Shown one piece after another: positions 26,302 through 35,056 of a DNA stretch of 64,000 nt (positions are counted from its first letter, which is position 1; the number at the start of each line of letters is the position of its first letter). Made by a program: the position numbers and the translations under genes. The notes under the pieces are model-generated. The model was not told where the DNA came from. It worked only from the letters and a program-made list of their open reading frames with translations, and did not search any database. Origin of the DNA: Mesorhizobium sophorae (GTDB lineage Bacteria > Pseudomonadota > Alphaproteobacteria > Rhizobiales > Rhizobiaceae). The stretch spans positions 868,001-932,000 of the forward strand of contig NZ_NNRI01000007.1 of NCBI RefSeq assembly GCF_002270415.1, written 5' to 3'.

Positions 26302-26859
26302 ATGCGTAAATACGCCACCCTTTTGCTTGCCAGCGTGATCGCTGTTTCCGCTCTTGCCACTGCGGCCTATGCCGAAAACCCGATGGTTGGCGGCGCTGCC
26401 ATGTTTGCCAGCAAGAACATCGTCGAGAACGCCGTCAATTCGAAAGACCACACGACGCTGGTCGCTGCGGTCAAGGCGGCCGGCCTTGTCGACACGCTGC
26501 AAGGCGCCGGTCCGTTCACGGTGTTCGCGCCGACCAACGAGGCCTTTGCCGCGCTGCCGGCCGGCACGGTCGAAATGCTGCTCAAGCCCGAGAACAAGGA
26601 CAAGCTCACCAAGATCCTGACCTGCCATGTCATCGGCGCCAAGGCGATGGGGGCGGACGTCGCCGCGATGGCCAAGGCCGATGGCGGCACCCACAAGGTC
26701 AAGACGGTTGGCGGCTGCGAGCTGTTGCTCAAGGCTGACGGCGGCAAGGTCACCGTGACCGACGAGAACGGCAACGTCGCCAATGTGACGATCGCCGATG
26801 TCGAACAGTCCAATGGCGTCATCCACGTCATCGACAAGGTTCTGCTCCCCAAAATGTAA
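26302..26859 (+). CDS. Secreted fasciclin (FAS1) domain protein, copy A
   Basis: The 185-residue product has a signal peptide (MRKYATLLLASVIAVSALA, cleaved near AYA) and one FAS1 domain with H1 FTVFAPTNEAFAAL and H2-like GVIHVIDKVLLP. FAS1 domains mediate adhesion or surface interactions. An AGGAG site precedes the ATG at 26302. A close paralogue is encoded at 36785-37345; both share VNSKDHTTLVAAVKAAGLVD word for word. This copy has two cysteines in the mature part that the other lacks. Confidence 0.93.
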   Translation: MRKYATLLLASVIAVSALATAAYAENPMVGGAAMFASKNIVENAVNSKDHTTLVAAVKAAGLVDTLQGAGPFTVFAPTNEAFAALPAGTVEMLLKPENKDKLTKILTCHVIGAKAMGADVAAMAKADGGTHKVKTVGGCELLLKADGGKVTVTDENGNVANVTIADVEQSNGVIHVIDKVLLPKM

Positions 26860-27090
26860 AAAGAGGGGCGAAGATGTAACAAGGGGCTTGCTGCCGACGA
26901 AATTGCAGCAAGGGCTCTCCGTCGATTGCATGGTTTCGCTCCCGTGACCCGCAACCGGCCCGCGCACTCCGCGCCGCCCACATTCAGATGTGGAACGGCG
27001 CGGAGTGTTCGTTCGAGGGCCACCGTCACCGGCTTTTGATTTCCGCGTGGCGGTATAGTTTGGCAAAAGAGACGACAGGAGGAACTGGTC

Positions 27091-27594
27091 ATGAACCGTC
27101 GCGACTTTCTTTTGAGCGGTGCCGCCGCCATCGGCGTCGCCGGGGCTGCCGCAACGATGCTGCGCATGGGCAAACCACAGCCCGCACAGGCTGCGGAAAC
27201 CTTCGAGGTCACCAAGACCGATGCCGAGTGGAAAGCCATCCTGTCGCCGGCCGCCTTCGACGTGCTGCGCAAGGAAGGCACGGAATATCCCGGCACCAGC
27301 CCGCTGCTCAACGAACACCGCAAGGGCATCTTTGCCTGTGCCGGCTGCGACCTGCCGGTCTATCCGTCCGAGACGAAATTCGATTCCGGCACCGGCTGGC
27401 CAAGCTTCTGGCAGGAGATTCCCAAGGCCATCGGCACGACCGTGGACAGGTCGCTCGGCATGACCCGCACCGAGGCACATTGCCGCCGTTGCGGCGGCCA
27501 TCTCGGCCACGTCTTCGATGACGGCCCGGCGCCGACCGGCCTGCGGCACTGCATCAACGGCGTGGCGCTGACCTTCAAGCCCGCCACAGCCTGA
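27091..27594 (+). CDS. msrB: Exported peptide-methionine (R)-S-oxide reductase
   Basis: Reduces methionine-R-sulfoxide in proteins. The 167-residue protein begins with a Tat signal (MNRRDFLLSGAAAIGVAG), so it is sent folded to the periplasm, unlike cytoplasmic MsrB. Zinc-binding CAGC and CRRCGG pairs, the GTGWPSFW motif and the catalytic Cys in LRHCINGVAL are all present. It follows the fasciclin gene on the same strand after 231 bases. That gap holds no gene that I can see. Confidence 0.94.
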   Translation: MNRRDFLLSGAAAIGVAGAAATMLRMGKPQPAQAAETFEVTKTDAEWKAILSPAAFDVLRKEGTEYPGTSPLLNEHRKGIFACAGCDLPVYPSETKFDSGTGWPSFWQEIPKAIGTTVDRSLGMTRTEAHCRRCGGHLGHVFDDGPAPTGLRHCINGVALTFKPATA

Positions 27595-27637
27595 CATATC
27601 TCTTTTTGACGCAATTCCGGTGCTCCAATCCGAATAC

Positions 27638-27672
27638 AAAAAAACTCCGGGCTTGCGGCCCGGGTTTTTTTT
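27638..27672. terminator. Bidirectional intrinsic terminator
   Basis: A stem CCGGGC/GCCCGG with a 5-base loop is flanked by seven A on the left and eight T on the right. It sits between the convergent msrB and emrB genes and can stop transcription from both sides. Confidence 0.85.
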
Positions 27673-27737
27673 GCGCGGTCAGAGCTTTTCGGGCGTGGAC
27701 TGGAGGAGCTTCCCGAAACTGCTGTCCACGTTTGGTA

Positions 27738-29333
27738 TCAGTGGCCGCCACCACCGCCGCCGCCGGCCGCGGCCGGCTTGCGGATCAGCATGGTGAACAG
27801 CCCGAGCGTCGCAAACAGCACCGTCAGCAGGAAGAACACGTCCATGAAGGACAGCAGCGCGGCCTGCTGCTGCACCATGCCCGACAGCTTGGAGATCGCC
27901 GCGCTGGTCGCGTCGAGGCCGGCGGTCTGCTCGAAATTGAGCGTCATGTTTTGCAGCTTCTGCTTCGCGGCGGCACTGCCCCACTGCACGTGCTCGGAGA
28001 GCCTTGCGTAGTGGAACGCGTTGCGGTCGATCAGCACGGTGTTGATGACGGCCAGGCCGACGGCGCCGCCAAGGTTGCGGGTGAGGTTGAACAGGCCGGA
28101 AGCATTCTTCAACCGGTCTGGCGGCAAGGTGCCGAGTGCCAGGTTGTTGATCGGCACCATGCACAGCATCATCGAACAGCCGCGCAGGATCTGTGGAATG
28201 AGCAGCTCATAAAAATCCCAGTCGGCGGTCAGATGCGTCATCCACCAGGTTCCGGTGGCGAAGCCGAAGAAGCCGACCATCATCATCAGGCGCGGGTCCA
28301 TCTTGCTCGACAGGATGCCCGAGACCGGTGCGGTGAGGAACATCGCCAGGCCACTGACGAACAGCGCCTCGCCGATCATCATCGAATCGTAGCCGCGGAT
28401 GCGTCCGAGGAACACCGGATAAAGATAGGTCAGGCCATAGAGGCCGATGCCGATGACGAAGGAGAACAGTGAGCCGAAGGCAAAGTTGACGTTGGTGAAC
28501 GCCTTCAGGTCGACGATCGGCTCCTCGGCGGTGAACACACGCCAGAAGAACAGCACGGCGCCCACGGTCATGACGATGGCGCAGATGAATACGCCCTGGT
28601 CCTGCAGCCAGTCGTTGTTCGGGCCTTCCTCGAGCACATACTCCATGCAGCCCAGGAAGGCGGCCATGCCGGCGAGGCCCCACCAGTCGAACTTGCTGAA
28701 CAGCTTGAGATTGGGCTTGTCGAAGTCGATCAGCGTCCAGGCCGCCGTCGTCACCAGGATGCCGGGCACGACATTGATGAGGAACAGCCAATGCCAGGAC
28801 ATGGCATGGCTGATATAGCCGCCAACGGTCGGGCCGATGGTCGGCGCCAGCGTCGCCACAAGGCCGATCATCGGCGAGACCACGGCGCGGCGCGACGGCG
28901 GGAAAATGGTGAAGGCAGCGGCAAAGACGCTCGGGATCATGCCACCGCCGATGAAGCCCTGGACGGCACGGTAGACGATCATCTGGTCGATGTTGGTGGC
29001 GGTCGCGGCCAGCGCGCTGGCCGCGGTGAAGCCGGCCGCCGAGATCGTGAACAGCACGCGCGTCGACAGCATCCGGCTGAGGAAACCCGACAGCGGGATC
29101 ATCACCACCTCGGCGATCAGATAGGCCGTCTGCACCCACGGGATCTCGTCGGAACTGGCGCTCAGGCCAGCCTGAATCTCGGCCAGCGAGGCCGAGACGA
29201 TCTGGATGTCCAGGATGGCCATGAACATGCCGAACACCATCGCCAGGAAGGCGATGACGCGCCGCGTCGAGATGGTGTCAGGCACGGCCGGCATCGCCGG
29301 CGGCGCTCCTGCTGTCAGGGTTGCGGTGGCCAT
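27738..29333 (-). CDS. EmrB-type multidrug efflux MFS transporter (pump 1)
   Basis: This 531-residue inner-membrane transporter of the DHA2 family has 14 predicted helices. It starts at the ATG at 29333 (MATATLTAGAPP) and shows AILDIQIVSASLAEIQAG near residue 40 and GPTVGGYISHAMSWHWLF near residue 150. The C-terminus ends in a run of seven Gly and a His. It follows the membrane fusion gene after 22 bases, so the two form an EmrAB-like tripartite pump with an outer-membrane channel encoded elsewhere. Confidence 0.93.
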   Translation of the reverse strand: MATATLTAGAPPAMPAVPDTISTRRVIAFLAMVFGMFMAILDIQIVSASLAEIQAGLSASSDEIPWVQTAYLIAEVVMIPLSGFLSRMLSTRVLFTISAAGFTAASALAATATNIDQMIVYRAVQGFIGGGMIPSVFAAAFTIFPPSRRAVVSPMIGLVATLAPTIGPTVGGYISHAMSWHWLFLINVVPGILVTTAAWTLIDFDKPNLKLFSKFDWWGLAGMAAFLGCMEYVLEEGPNNDWLQDQGVFICAIVMTVGAVLFFWRVFTAEEPIVDLKAFTNVNFAFGSLFSFVIGIGLYGLTYLYPVFLGRIRGYDSMMIGEALFVSGLAMFLTAPVSGILSSKMDPRLMMMVGFFGFATGTWWMTHLTADWDFYELLIPQILRGCSMMLCMVPINNLALGTLPPDRLKNASGLFNLTRNLGGAVGLAVINTVLIDRNAFHYARLSEHVQWGSAAAKQKLQNMTLNFEQTAGLDATSAAISKLSGMVQQQAALLSFMDVFFLLTVLFATLGLFTMLIRKPAAAGGGGGGGH

Positions 29334-29355
29334 GGCATTGCTCCCCGGCGGCCGC

Positions 29356-30537
29356 TCAGTTCGAGGCCGTAGGCGCGGTGCGGCTGTCGACGGCGACGAC
29401 GACACTCAGGCCGGCGCGCAGCCTGCCGCTCTTCAGCACGTCGGCCGGCACATCGATGCGGACCGGGACGCGCTGCACGACCTTGGTGAAATTGCCGGTG
29501 GCGTTTTCGGGCGGCAGCAGCGAGAACACCGCACCCGAAGCCGGCGCCAGCGAGGAGACGGTTCCCTCGAAATCCTGGCCGTCGGTCGCATCGACCGAGA
29601 TCTTGACCTTCTCGCCGGGAACCAGCCGGGCAAGCTGCGTCTCCTTGAAGTTGGCGACGATGTAGAGCTTGTCCATCGGCACGATGACGGCCAGCTTCTG
29701 GCCGGGGCTGACGAGATCGCCCTGCTCGACCGAGCGGTTGCCGACGACACCGTCATAAGGCGCCTTGAGCACGGTGAAGGAAAGATCGCGCGCGGCCTTG
29801 TCGCGGCTGAGCTGCAAGGAAGCAAGCGTGCTTGCCGATTCGGCGCGCTGCGCCTGCAGCACGCCGATATTGGCCTGTGCCGCCGCGATCTGCGCGTCGG
29901 CGCCGACAAGAGCGGCGTTGGCCTGCTGGACCGCCGTCTGGGCATCGTCCAGCTGTGCCTGCGTGCCGACATGCGTCTTGAGCAGTTGCGAGGCGCGTAC
30001 CTCTACCTTCGCCGCATTGTCGGCGGCGGCCTGGTCAGCGACCTTCTGTGCCTGCGCCTGCTGCAGCGAGGCGCGCGCCGCTTCGGTCTGGGCGTCGATA
30101 CGGTCGAGCGTCTTGCTCAAGGTGGCGATCTGCGCCTCGGCCTGGGCAACGGCTATCTTGTAGTCGCCGTCATCGACGACGAGCAGCGGGTCGCCAGCCT
30201 TGACCGACTGGTTCTCGCTCACCTTGACCTGATCGACATAGCCGGAAATCTTGGGCGAGATGAACGCCATGTCGGCCTGGACATAGGCGTCGTCCGTCGA
30301 GATCATGAAGCGACCCGTGGTCCAGTAGTTGTAACCGTACCAGGAGGCCGCGCTCAACAAGGCAACGCCGATGATCGGCAGCAGAAACGAACGCACCGAA
30401 CGCTTCTTCTTGGCTGGTGCCTCCACCGGCGCGCTGATGGCGGGCTGGAAAGGCACTTCGGGTGCTTCCGTCGCCGGAGCGACCTTGGCATTGGGGAAAG
30501 GACGGACTTCGGCGGTGGCTGGCGCGTTCGAGGACAT
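29356..30537 (-). CDS. EmrA-type membrane fusion protein (pump 1)
   Basis: This 393-residue HlyD-family adaptor has one N-terminal membrane helix near residue 45 (SFLLPIIGVALLSAASWYGY). It has lipoyl-type halves (ISTDDAYVQADMAFISPKIS and VLKAPYDGVVGNRSVEQGDL) and a long coiled-coil hairpin between them. It links the inner-membrane pump to an outer-membrane channel. The divergent TetR gene and the two dyads between them suggest direct repression. Confidence 0.93.
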   Translation of the reverse strand: MSSNAPATAEVRPFPNAKVAPATEAPEVPFQPAISAPVEAPAKKKRSVRSFLLPIIGVALLSAASWYGYNYWTTGRFMISTDDAYVQADMAFISPKISGYVDQVKVSENQSVKAGDPLLVVDDGDYKIAVAQAEAQIATLSKTLDRIDAQTEAARASLQQAQAQKVADQAAADNAAKVEVRASQLLKTHVGTQAQLDDAQTAVQQANAALVGADAQIAAAQANIGVLQAQRAESASTLASLQLSRDKAARDLSFTVLKAPYDGVVGNRSVEQGDLVSPGQKLAVIVPMDKLYIVANFKETQLARLVPGEKVKISVDATDGQDFEGTVSSLAPASGAVFSLLPPENATGNFTKVVQRVPVRIDVPADVLKSGRLRAGLSVVVAVDSRTAPTASN

Positions 30538-30567
30538 GACATCTCTCTAAAATAAGGCTATGATACT

Positions 30568-30581
30568 GAACCGTTCGGTTC
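30568..30581. promoter_or_regulatory. TetR operator candidate, emrA side
   Basis: GAACCGTTCGGTTC is a perfect palindrome with 6-base arms, 30 bases upstream of emrA. It shares the GAACC/GGTTC arms with the dyad at 30629. Confidence 0.65.
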
Positions 30582-30628
30582 GATCCGGCCGTTGACATAG
30601 CGCGGAAACAGGACCATATCAAGTGCAA

Positions 30629-30646
30629 TCGAACCGATTGGTTCGA
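30629..30646. promoter_or_regulatory. TetR operator candidate, tetR side
   Basis: TCGAACCGATTGGTTCGA has perfect 7-base arms (TCGAACC, GGTTCGA) around a 4-base centre, 23 bases before the regulator start. A TTGACA hexamer at 30592-30597 lies between the two dyads. Two related palindromes in one divergent region strongly suggest TetR control of both genes. Confidence 0.7.
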
Positions 30647-30669
30647 ATTATTTTCGAGGTGTGACTTTC

Positions 30670-31404
30670 ATGGTTGAGACCCAGCCTAACGTCGAAACCG
30701 ACCCGTGCGGCGACCTGCTGGACCATGTGCGCCGTGGCCGCCCGGCGGCAGGCCAGGACCCGGTCAAGCGCAGCCAGATCATCGAGGGCGCCCGTCGTGT
30801 GTTCATCGACAAGGGTTTTGAGGCTGCGTCGATGAACGACATCACGCGCGAGGCCAGCGTCTCCAAAGGCACCATCTATGTCTACTTCGCCAACAAGGAA
30901 GAGCTGTTCGAAGCGCTGATCGAGGAAGAGCGCGGCACGATCTTCAAGAACATGTATGACGTGCTTGATAACGCCGACGACCTGCGCGAGACGCTGGTGA
31001 AGTTCGGCAAGGTGCTTGCCCTCAAGATCACGTCGGCCAAGGTCATCCAGGCGCAGCGCACGGTGATCGGCGCATCCGACCGGATACCCGAGCTTGGCGC
31101 GCGTTTTTACGAGCGCGGACCCAAACGCGGCCATGACAAGGTCGCGGCCTTTCTCGATGCCGCCATCGAGCGCGGCCTGCTGCGGATCGACGATGTCGAT
31201 CTTGCCGCCTACCAGTTCACCGAACTGTGCCTGGCCGGTCTATTCCGCCAGTGCATCTTCGCCTACCGCACCAAAGCCCCGGGCCAGGATGAGATCGACC
31301 ACATCGTCAGGTCCGGCGTCGGGATGTTCCTGAAGACCTACGGCACGGAAAACCTCGCCGCGGAAGAAAGCCACCAGACGATTGCAATCGAGGCCAGACC
31401 CTAG
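30670..31404 (+). CDS. TetR/AcrR family regulator of efflux pump 1
   Basis: The 244-residue product starts at the ATG at 30670 after GAGGTG; a GTG at 30661 is less likely. The helix-turn-helix reads [20 protein letters not shown] with [15 protein letters not shown], near residues 45-80. The N-terminal 30 residues are an extension. It is divergent from emrAB pump 1, and the two dyads between them are its probable operators. The last 4 bases overlap the end of the opposing engB gene. Confidence 0.93.
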   Translation: MVETQPNVETDPCGDLLDHVRRGRPAAGQDPVKRSQIIEGARRVFIDKGFEAASMNDITREASVSKGTIYVYFANKEELFEALIEEERGTIFKNMYDVLDNADDLRETLVKFGKVLALKITSAKVIQAQRTVIGASDRIPELGARFYERGPKRGHDKVAAFLDAAIERGLLRIDDVDLAAYQFTELCLAGLFRQCIFAYRTKAPGQDEIDHIVRSGVGMFLKTYGTENLAAEESHQTIAIEARP

Positions 31405-32060
31405 CCACCATTCGCGGCCAACACGATCGCAGCCTGCAACTCGTCGAGGCCCTCGGCCTTTTCCGACGACGTCGCCAGGACGAACGGAAACGCCGCCGGC
31501 CGCTTCTTGATCTTTGCCAGCGTCTCCTCGATCAGCCGCGGCACGCCGGCAGCCTTGATCTTGTCGGTCTTGGTCAGCACGATCTGGTAGGACACCGCCG
31601 CCTTGTCGAGCAGCGACAGAACTTCGTCGTCCTTGGCCTTGATGCCGTGGCGGGCGTCGATCAGCACATAGACCCGCTTCAGCGTGACGCGGCCCTTGAG
31701 ATAGTCGAAGACCAGCTTGGTCCACTCGTCGACCTTCTCCTTCGGCGCGGTGGCGTAGCCGTAGCCCGGCATGTCGACCAGCGCCAAGGGCGGCAGGTCG
31801 GCGCCCTCGCCGGAAAATCCATCCGGCACGAAATAGTTGAGCTCCTGCGTGCGCCCCGGCGTGTTGGAGGTGCGCGCCAGCCCCTTCTGGTTGACCAGCG
31901 CGTTGATCAGCGACGACTTGCCGACATTCGACCGGCCGGCAAAGGCGATTTCCGGCGGCCCTTCCGGCGGCAGGAACTTCATCGCCGGCACGCCGCGGAT
32001 GAAGATCCACCCGCGTGTAAACAGTTCGGTGCCGATGACGGTGTTGTTCAGAGCGTTCAA
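31401..32060 (-). CDS. engB: Ribosome biogenesis GTP-binding protein EngB/YsxC
   Basis: An essential GTPase for large-subunit assembly in many bacteria. GTPase motifs: G1 [10 protein letters not shown]3 DMPGYG and G4 TKTDK. The start is probably the TTG at 32060: GGAGG lies 7 bases before it, and it overlaps the acetyltransferase stop (TTGA), giving 219 residues ([13 protein letters not shown] after the first Met). Longer frames to 32144 would overlap the upstream gene for no reason. Confidence 0.94.
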   Translation of the reverse strand: MNALNNTVIGTELFTRGWIFIRGVPAMKFLPPEGPPEIAFAGRSNVGKSSLINALVNQKGLARTSNTPGRTQELNYFVPDGFSGEGADLPPLALVDMPGYGYATAPKEKVDEWTKLVFDYLKGRVTLKRVYVLIDARHGIKAKDDEVLSLLDKAAVSYQIVLTKTDKIKAAGVPRLIEETLAKIKKRPAAFPFVLATSSEKAEGLDELQAAIVLAANGG

Positions 32061-32722
32061 GCTGCTGCCTCCAGAAGAGAAATATCGGCACCCCGGATAG
32101 CATCGAGGTTGCGGCTGATCTTGTCCACCGGCCAGTCCCACCACGCCACCGCCAGCAGCCGCCTGATCGTCCGGTCGTCGAAACGCGTCTTCACCAATTT
32201 GGCCGGGTTGCCGGCGACAATCGCATAGGGCGGCACGTCATGCGTCACCACCGATTTCGCGGCAATGATGGCGCCATGGCCGATCGTCACGCCGGGCAGG
32301 ATCACCGCCTCCATGCCGATCCAGACATCGTTGCCGAGTACGGTGTCGCCGCGCACTTCCTTCGACCATGTCGCCGGGGTCAAAACCCTTTTCCCAGCCA
32401 TGGCCGAAAATATTGAACGGATAGGTGGAAAAGCCTGACATGGCGTGATTGGCGCGTTCATGATGAAGCGCGCGCCCTCGGCGATGGCGCAGAACCTGCC
32501 GATGATGAGCTTGTCGCCAATGAACGGATAATGATGCAGCACGCATTTCTCGGCGAATTTGTCCGGCCCGTCCGGATCGTCGTAATAGGTGTAGTCGCCG
32601 ATCTCGATGTTCGGCGCGCTCACCAATCCCTTGAGGAAGCCGACGCGGGTGTGCATCGGGATCGGGTGCTTGATGTCGGGGTTGGGTCCGTCCATGTCGA
32701 TGTCCGTCGGATGATTGGCCAC
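32057..32722 (-). CDS. CatB-related O-acetyltransferase with a locally shifted frame
   Basis: The 221-residue protein has the xenobiotic (Vat/CatB-like) acetyltransferase fold: a hexapeptide beta-helix, [13 protein letters not shown] near residue 40, and [20 protein letters not shown] near residue 133. Between residues about 91 and 118 the sequence loses all family resemblance. A second frame reads [20 protein letters not shown] there, which is the expected family sequence. A missing G near 32452 and an extra C near 32376-32379 (as read on the minus strand) explain this. The acetyl acceptor is unknown. It is coupled to engB. Confidence 0.82.
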   Translation of the reverse strand: MANHPTDIDMDGPNPDIKHPIPMHTRVGFLKGLVSAPNIEIGDYTYYDDPDGPDKFAEKCVLHHYPFIGDKLIIGRFCAIAEGARFIMNAPITPCQAFPPIRSIFSAMAGKRVLTPATWSKEVRGDTVLGNDVWIGMEAVILPGVTIGHGAIIAAKSVVTHDVPPYAIVAGNPAKLVKTRFDDRTIRRLLAVAWWDWPVDKISRNLDAIRGADISLLEAAA

Positions 32723-32820
32723 CAGGCAACAGGCGAAGTTCGCATGCGCCGGTTCAAAATAGCGTGATCCGCCCTATAGCACCAATCGGCTGAGGAGCGA
32801 GTCTTGCGTGGTGGCGTTGC

Positions 32821-33138
32821 TCATTTGTTGCCGCGGCAGATCACGATCGGATCGGACAGCGCACTGTCGAAACCGCTGCCCTGGTAGACGGTGACGTTCG
32901 AAGCTCCGGGCGGCAACATGAAGGTGCCTTCGACGATTTTCTGATCGCCGGCTGACGTGTGCAGAGCCCAGCTAAACGTGCAAAACTGAGGCGGCGCCTG
33001 GGGTTCGACGTGGCTGCAGTTCAATTGCGCCCCACCCAGCATGGCGGCGCCGCCGCAGCTTACCGCCTCCCTTGCGAGTGCAATGCCGGGCCATCCCAAG
33101 AGAGCCGCCACGGTCGCGATCTTGAGCCAATTCATCAT
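32821..33138 (-). CDS. Small secreted protein of unknown function
   Basis: The 105-residue product starts at the ATG at 33138 after GAGG. It has a signal peptide (MNWLKIATVAALLGWPGIALA) and a mature part with four cysteines (SCGG, NCSH, FCTF, ICRG), which could form two disulfides in the periplasm. No family was recognised. It is divergent from the MarR gene of efflux pump 2 and could share its operator. Confidence 0.72.
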   Translation of the reverse strand: MMNWLKIATVAALLGWPGIALAREAVSCGGAAMLGGAQLNCSHVEPQAPPQFCTFSWALHTSAGDQKIVEGTFMLPPGASNVTVYQGSGFDSALSDPIVICRGNK

Positions 33139-33249
33139 CAAATCCTCGTCCGGCAACGGTCTGTTGCTCGACCCTTCTGGGGCGCCGCAAGCGCGTGCGA
33201 CATTTTTTCCGGACTTAGTGCGTCTTGTGCGCCGCGTCCAGCAGGATTA

Positions 33250-33276
33250 TGTGCATGATGATAATAAGCATGCTCA
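33250..33276. promoter_or_regulatory. Candidate MarR operator for pump 2
   Basis: A 27-base imperfect dyad has TGTGCATG on the left facing CATGCTCA on the right, with an AT-rich centre. It lies 33 bases before the MarR gene and between it and the divergent secreted-protein gene. Confidence 0.5.
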
Positions 33277-33309
33277 CTAAAAGTCGCGTTCAGAAAACCA
33301 GCCCCTCCC

Positions 33310-33774
33310 ATGCCATCGTCACCCAACATCAGCTTCGTGCTGCACGATGTCGCGCGTCTGCTTCGAAAGCGGTTCGAGCAGCGGTCGCGGGCGTCGCGGC
33401 TGACCCGCGCCCAGTGGCAGGTGCTGGCCTATCTGTCCCGGCATGAAGGCATCCACCAGAACAAACTGGCCGACCTGATCGAGATCATGCCGATCACGCT
33501 CGCCCGGCTGCTCGACAAGATGGAGGCGCGCGGCTTCATCGAACGCCGGCCCAATCCGGCCGATCGCCGGGCGTGGCTGCTTTACCTGACGCCGCAAGCC
33601 CATCCGCTGCTCGAAATCGTGCGCAGCAACGGCCAGAAGACGCGCGACGAGGCCTTCGTCGGTCTTTCGGCGGATGCCCAGCTGCATCTGCTGCAGACCT
33701 TATGCCTGATCAAATCCAATCTGCTCGAGGCTTGCGCCCAGCCAGCCGTCGACCGGGAGAACGACCATGACTGA
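33310..33774 (+). CDS. MarR family regulator of efflux pump 2
   Basis: This 154-residue winged-helix protein has its recognition region at NKLADLIEIMPITLARLLDK near residues 55-74 and the wing RRPNPADRRAWLLYLT. It overlaps the fusion-protein gene downstream by 8 bases, so regulator and pump are in one operon, as in mprA-emrAB of E. coli. The dyad upstream is a likely site for autorepression. Confidence 0.92.
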   Translation: MPSSPNISFVLHDVARLLRKRFEQRSRASRLTRAQWQVLAYLSRHEGIHQNKLADLIEIMPITLARLLDKMEARGFIERRPNPADRRAWLLYLTPQAHPLLEIVRSNGQKTRDEAFVGLSADAQLHLLQTLCLIKSNLLEACAQPAVDRENDHD

Positions 33775-35056
33775 ATCGACCTCACCCAAAAAGCCCGGCA
33801 AGGACGAACCATCGGATCGCAAGAGCGACCAGATCATCCGGCTGGATAGCGAACGCGAGCAGAGGCGTGCCAGCGCAGTCATCGCCGATGGCGAGCTGGA
33901 AACGCCGGTTGCGCTGGAGCCGGTGGCACTTGAAGCCCCCTCCAAAGAGCCGCAGCCGCAAGCCATGGTGGCGGTTGCGCCTGCGGCGCCGGTCAAGCCC
34001 AGGCGCAGCCTGACACGGCCGATCCTTTTCGCCCTGCTTCCCGTAGCGCTGGCTGTCGGCGGCTATTACTACGTTGTCGGCGGCCAGGTCATGACATCGG
34101 ACAATGCCTACATCCAGGCGCAGTCGCTCGGCGTCTCCACCGACGTCTCCGGCACCGTCTCCGAGATCGACGTGCACGAGAACGAGGCGGTGAAGAAGGG
34201 CGACGTGCTTTTCCGCCTGAGGCCGGCCTCCTTCGAAACCGCTCTTTCCGCGGCCCAGGCCCAGCTGGGAACGGTGCGCAACCAGGTGCTGACCTTGCAG
34301 GCAAGTTACCAGCAGTCGCTGGCGCAGATCGAGCAGGCGCAGGCCGACATTCCCTATTATGAGGCCGCTTTCAAGCGTCAGCAGGATCTTCTCAAGACGT
34401 CTACCTCTTCGCAGGCCACTTTCGACAGCGCCCAGCACGATCTCGATGCCGCCCGCCAGAAAGTGTCCGTCGCCAAGGCGCAGGCACAGGCGATGCTTGC
34501 CCAGCTGGGTGGAGACGCCAGCCAGCCGGTCGAGAAGAACCCCTTCTACCTGCAGGCCCAGTCGGCGGTGGACGACGCCCAGCGCAACCTCGGCGATGCG
34601 ATCGTCAAGGCGCCGTTCGACGGCATCGTCACCAATGTGGACGCGCTCCAGGTCGGCAAGTACCTGCCGGCGTCGCAACCGGCGTTCAGCCTGGTTTCGG
34701 CGACGGACCTGTGGATCGCGGCGGAGCCGAAGGAAACCGAACTGACCTATGTGCGGCCGGGGCAGACGGCGACGATCAGCGTCGACAGCTATCCGGGCAG
34801 TGTCTGGCACGGCATGGTCGCGTCCATCAGCCCCGCCTCGTCGTCGAGCTTCTCGCTGCTTCCGGCGCAGAACACCACCGGCAACTGGGTCAAGGTCGTG
34901 CAGCGCATCCCGATGCGCGTGACGATTGACGATCTTCAGGGCAAACCGCCGCTGCGCGGCGGGATGAGCGCCGTCGTCGGCATCGATACCGGCCATGCGC
35001 GCGGCCTGCCGGACTTCGTCACGGATCTCATCAACCGGTTCGATCAGAAGTCATGA
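33767..35056 (+). CDS. EmrA-type membrane fusion protein (pump 2)
   Basis: This 429-residue HlyD-family adaptor has a long charged N-terminal extension of about 80 residues, then a membrane helix (PILFALLPVALAVGGYYYVV). Lipoyl-type halves (SDNAYIQAQSLGVSTDVSG and VKAPFDGIVTNVDALQVG) surround a coiled-coil hairpin. Its start overlaps the MarR gene, and its stop overlaps the transporter start (ATGA). It pairs with the following MFS transporter. Confidence 0.93.
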   Translation: MTESTSPKKPGKDEPSDRKSDQIIRLDSEREQRRASAVIADGELETPVALEPVALEAPSKEPQPQAMVAVAPAAPVKPRRSLTRPILFALLPVALAVGGYYYVVGGQVMTSDNAYIQAQSLGVSTDVSGTVSEIDVHENEAVKKGDVLFRLRPASFETALSAAQAQLGTVRNQVLTLQASYQQSLAQIEQAQADIPYYEAAFKRQQDLLKTSTSSQATFDSAQHDLDAARQKVSVAKAQAQAMLAQLGGDASQPVEKNPFYLQAQSAVDDAQRNLGDAIVKAPFDGIVTNVDALQVGKYLPASQPAFSLVSATDLWIAAEPKETELTYVRPGQTATISVDSYPGSVWHGMVASISPASSSSFSLLPAQNTTGNWVKVVQRIPMRVTIDDLQGKPPLRGGMSAVVGIDTGHARGLPDFVTDLINRFDQKS

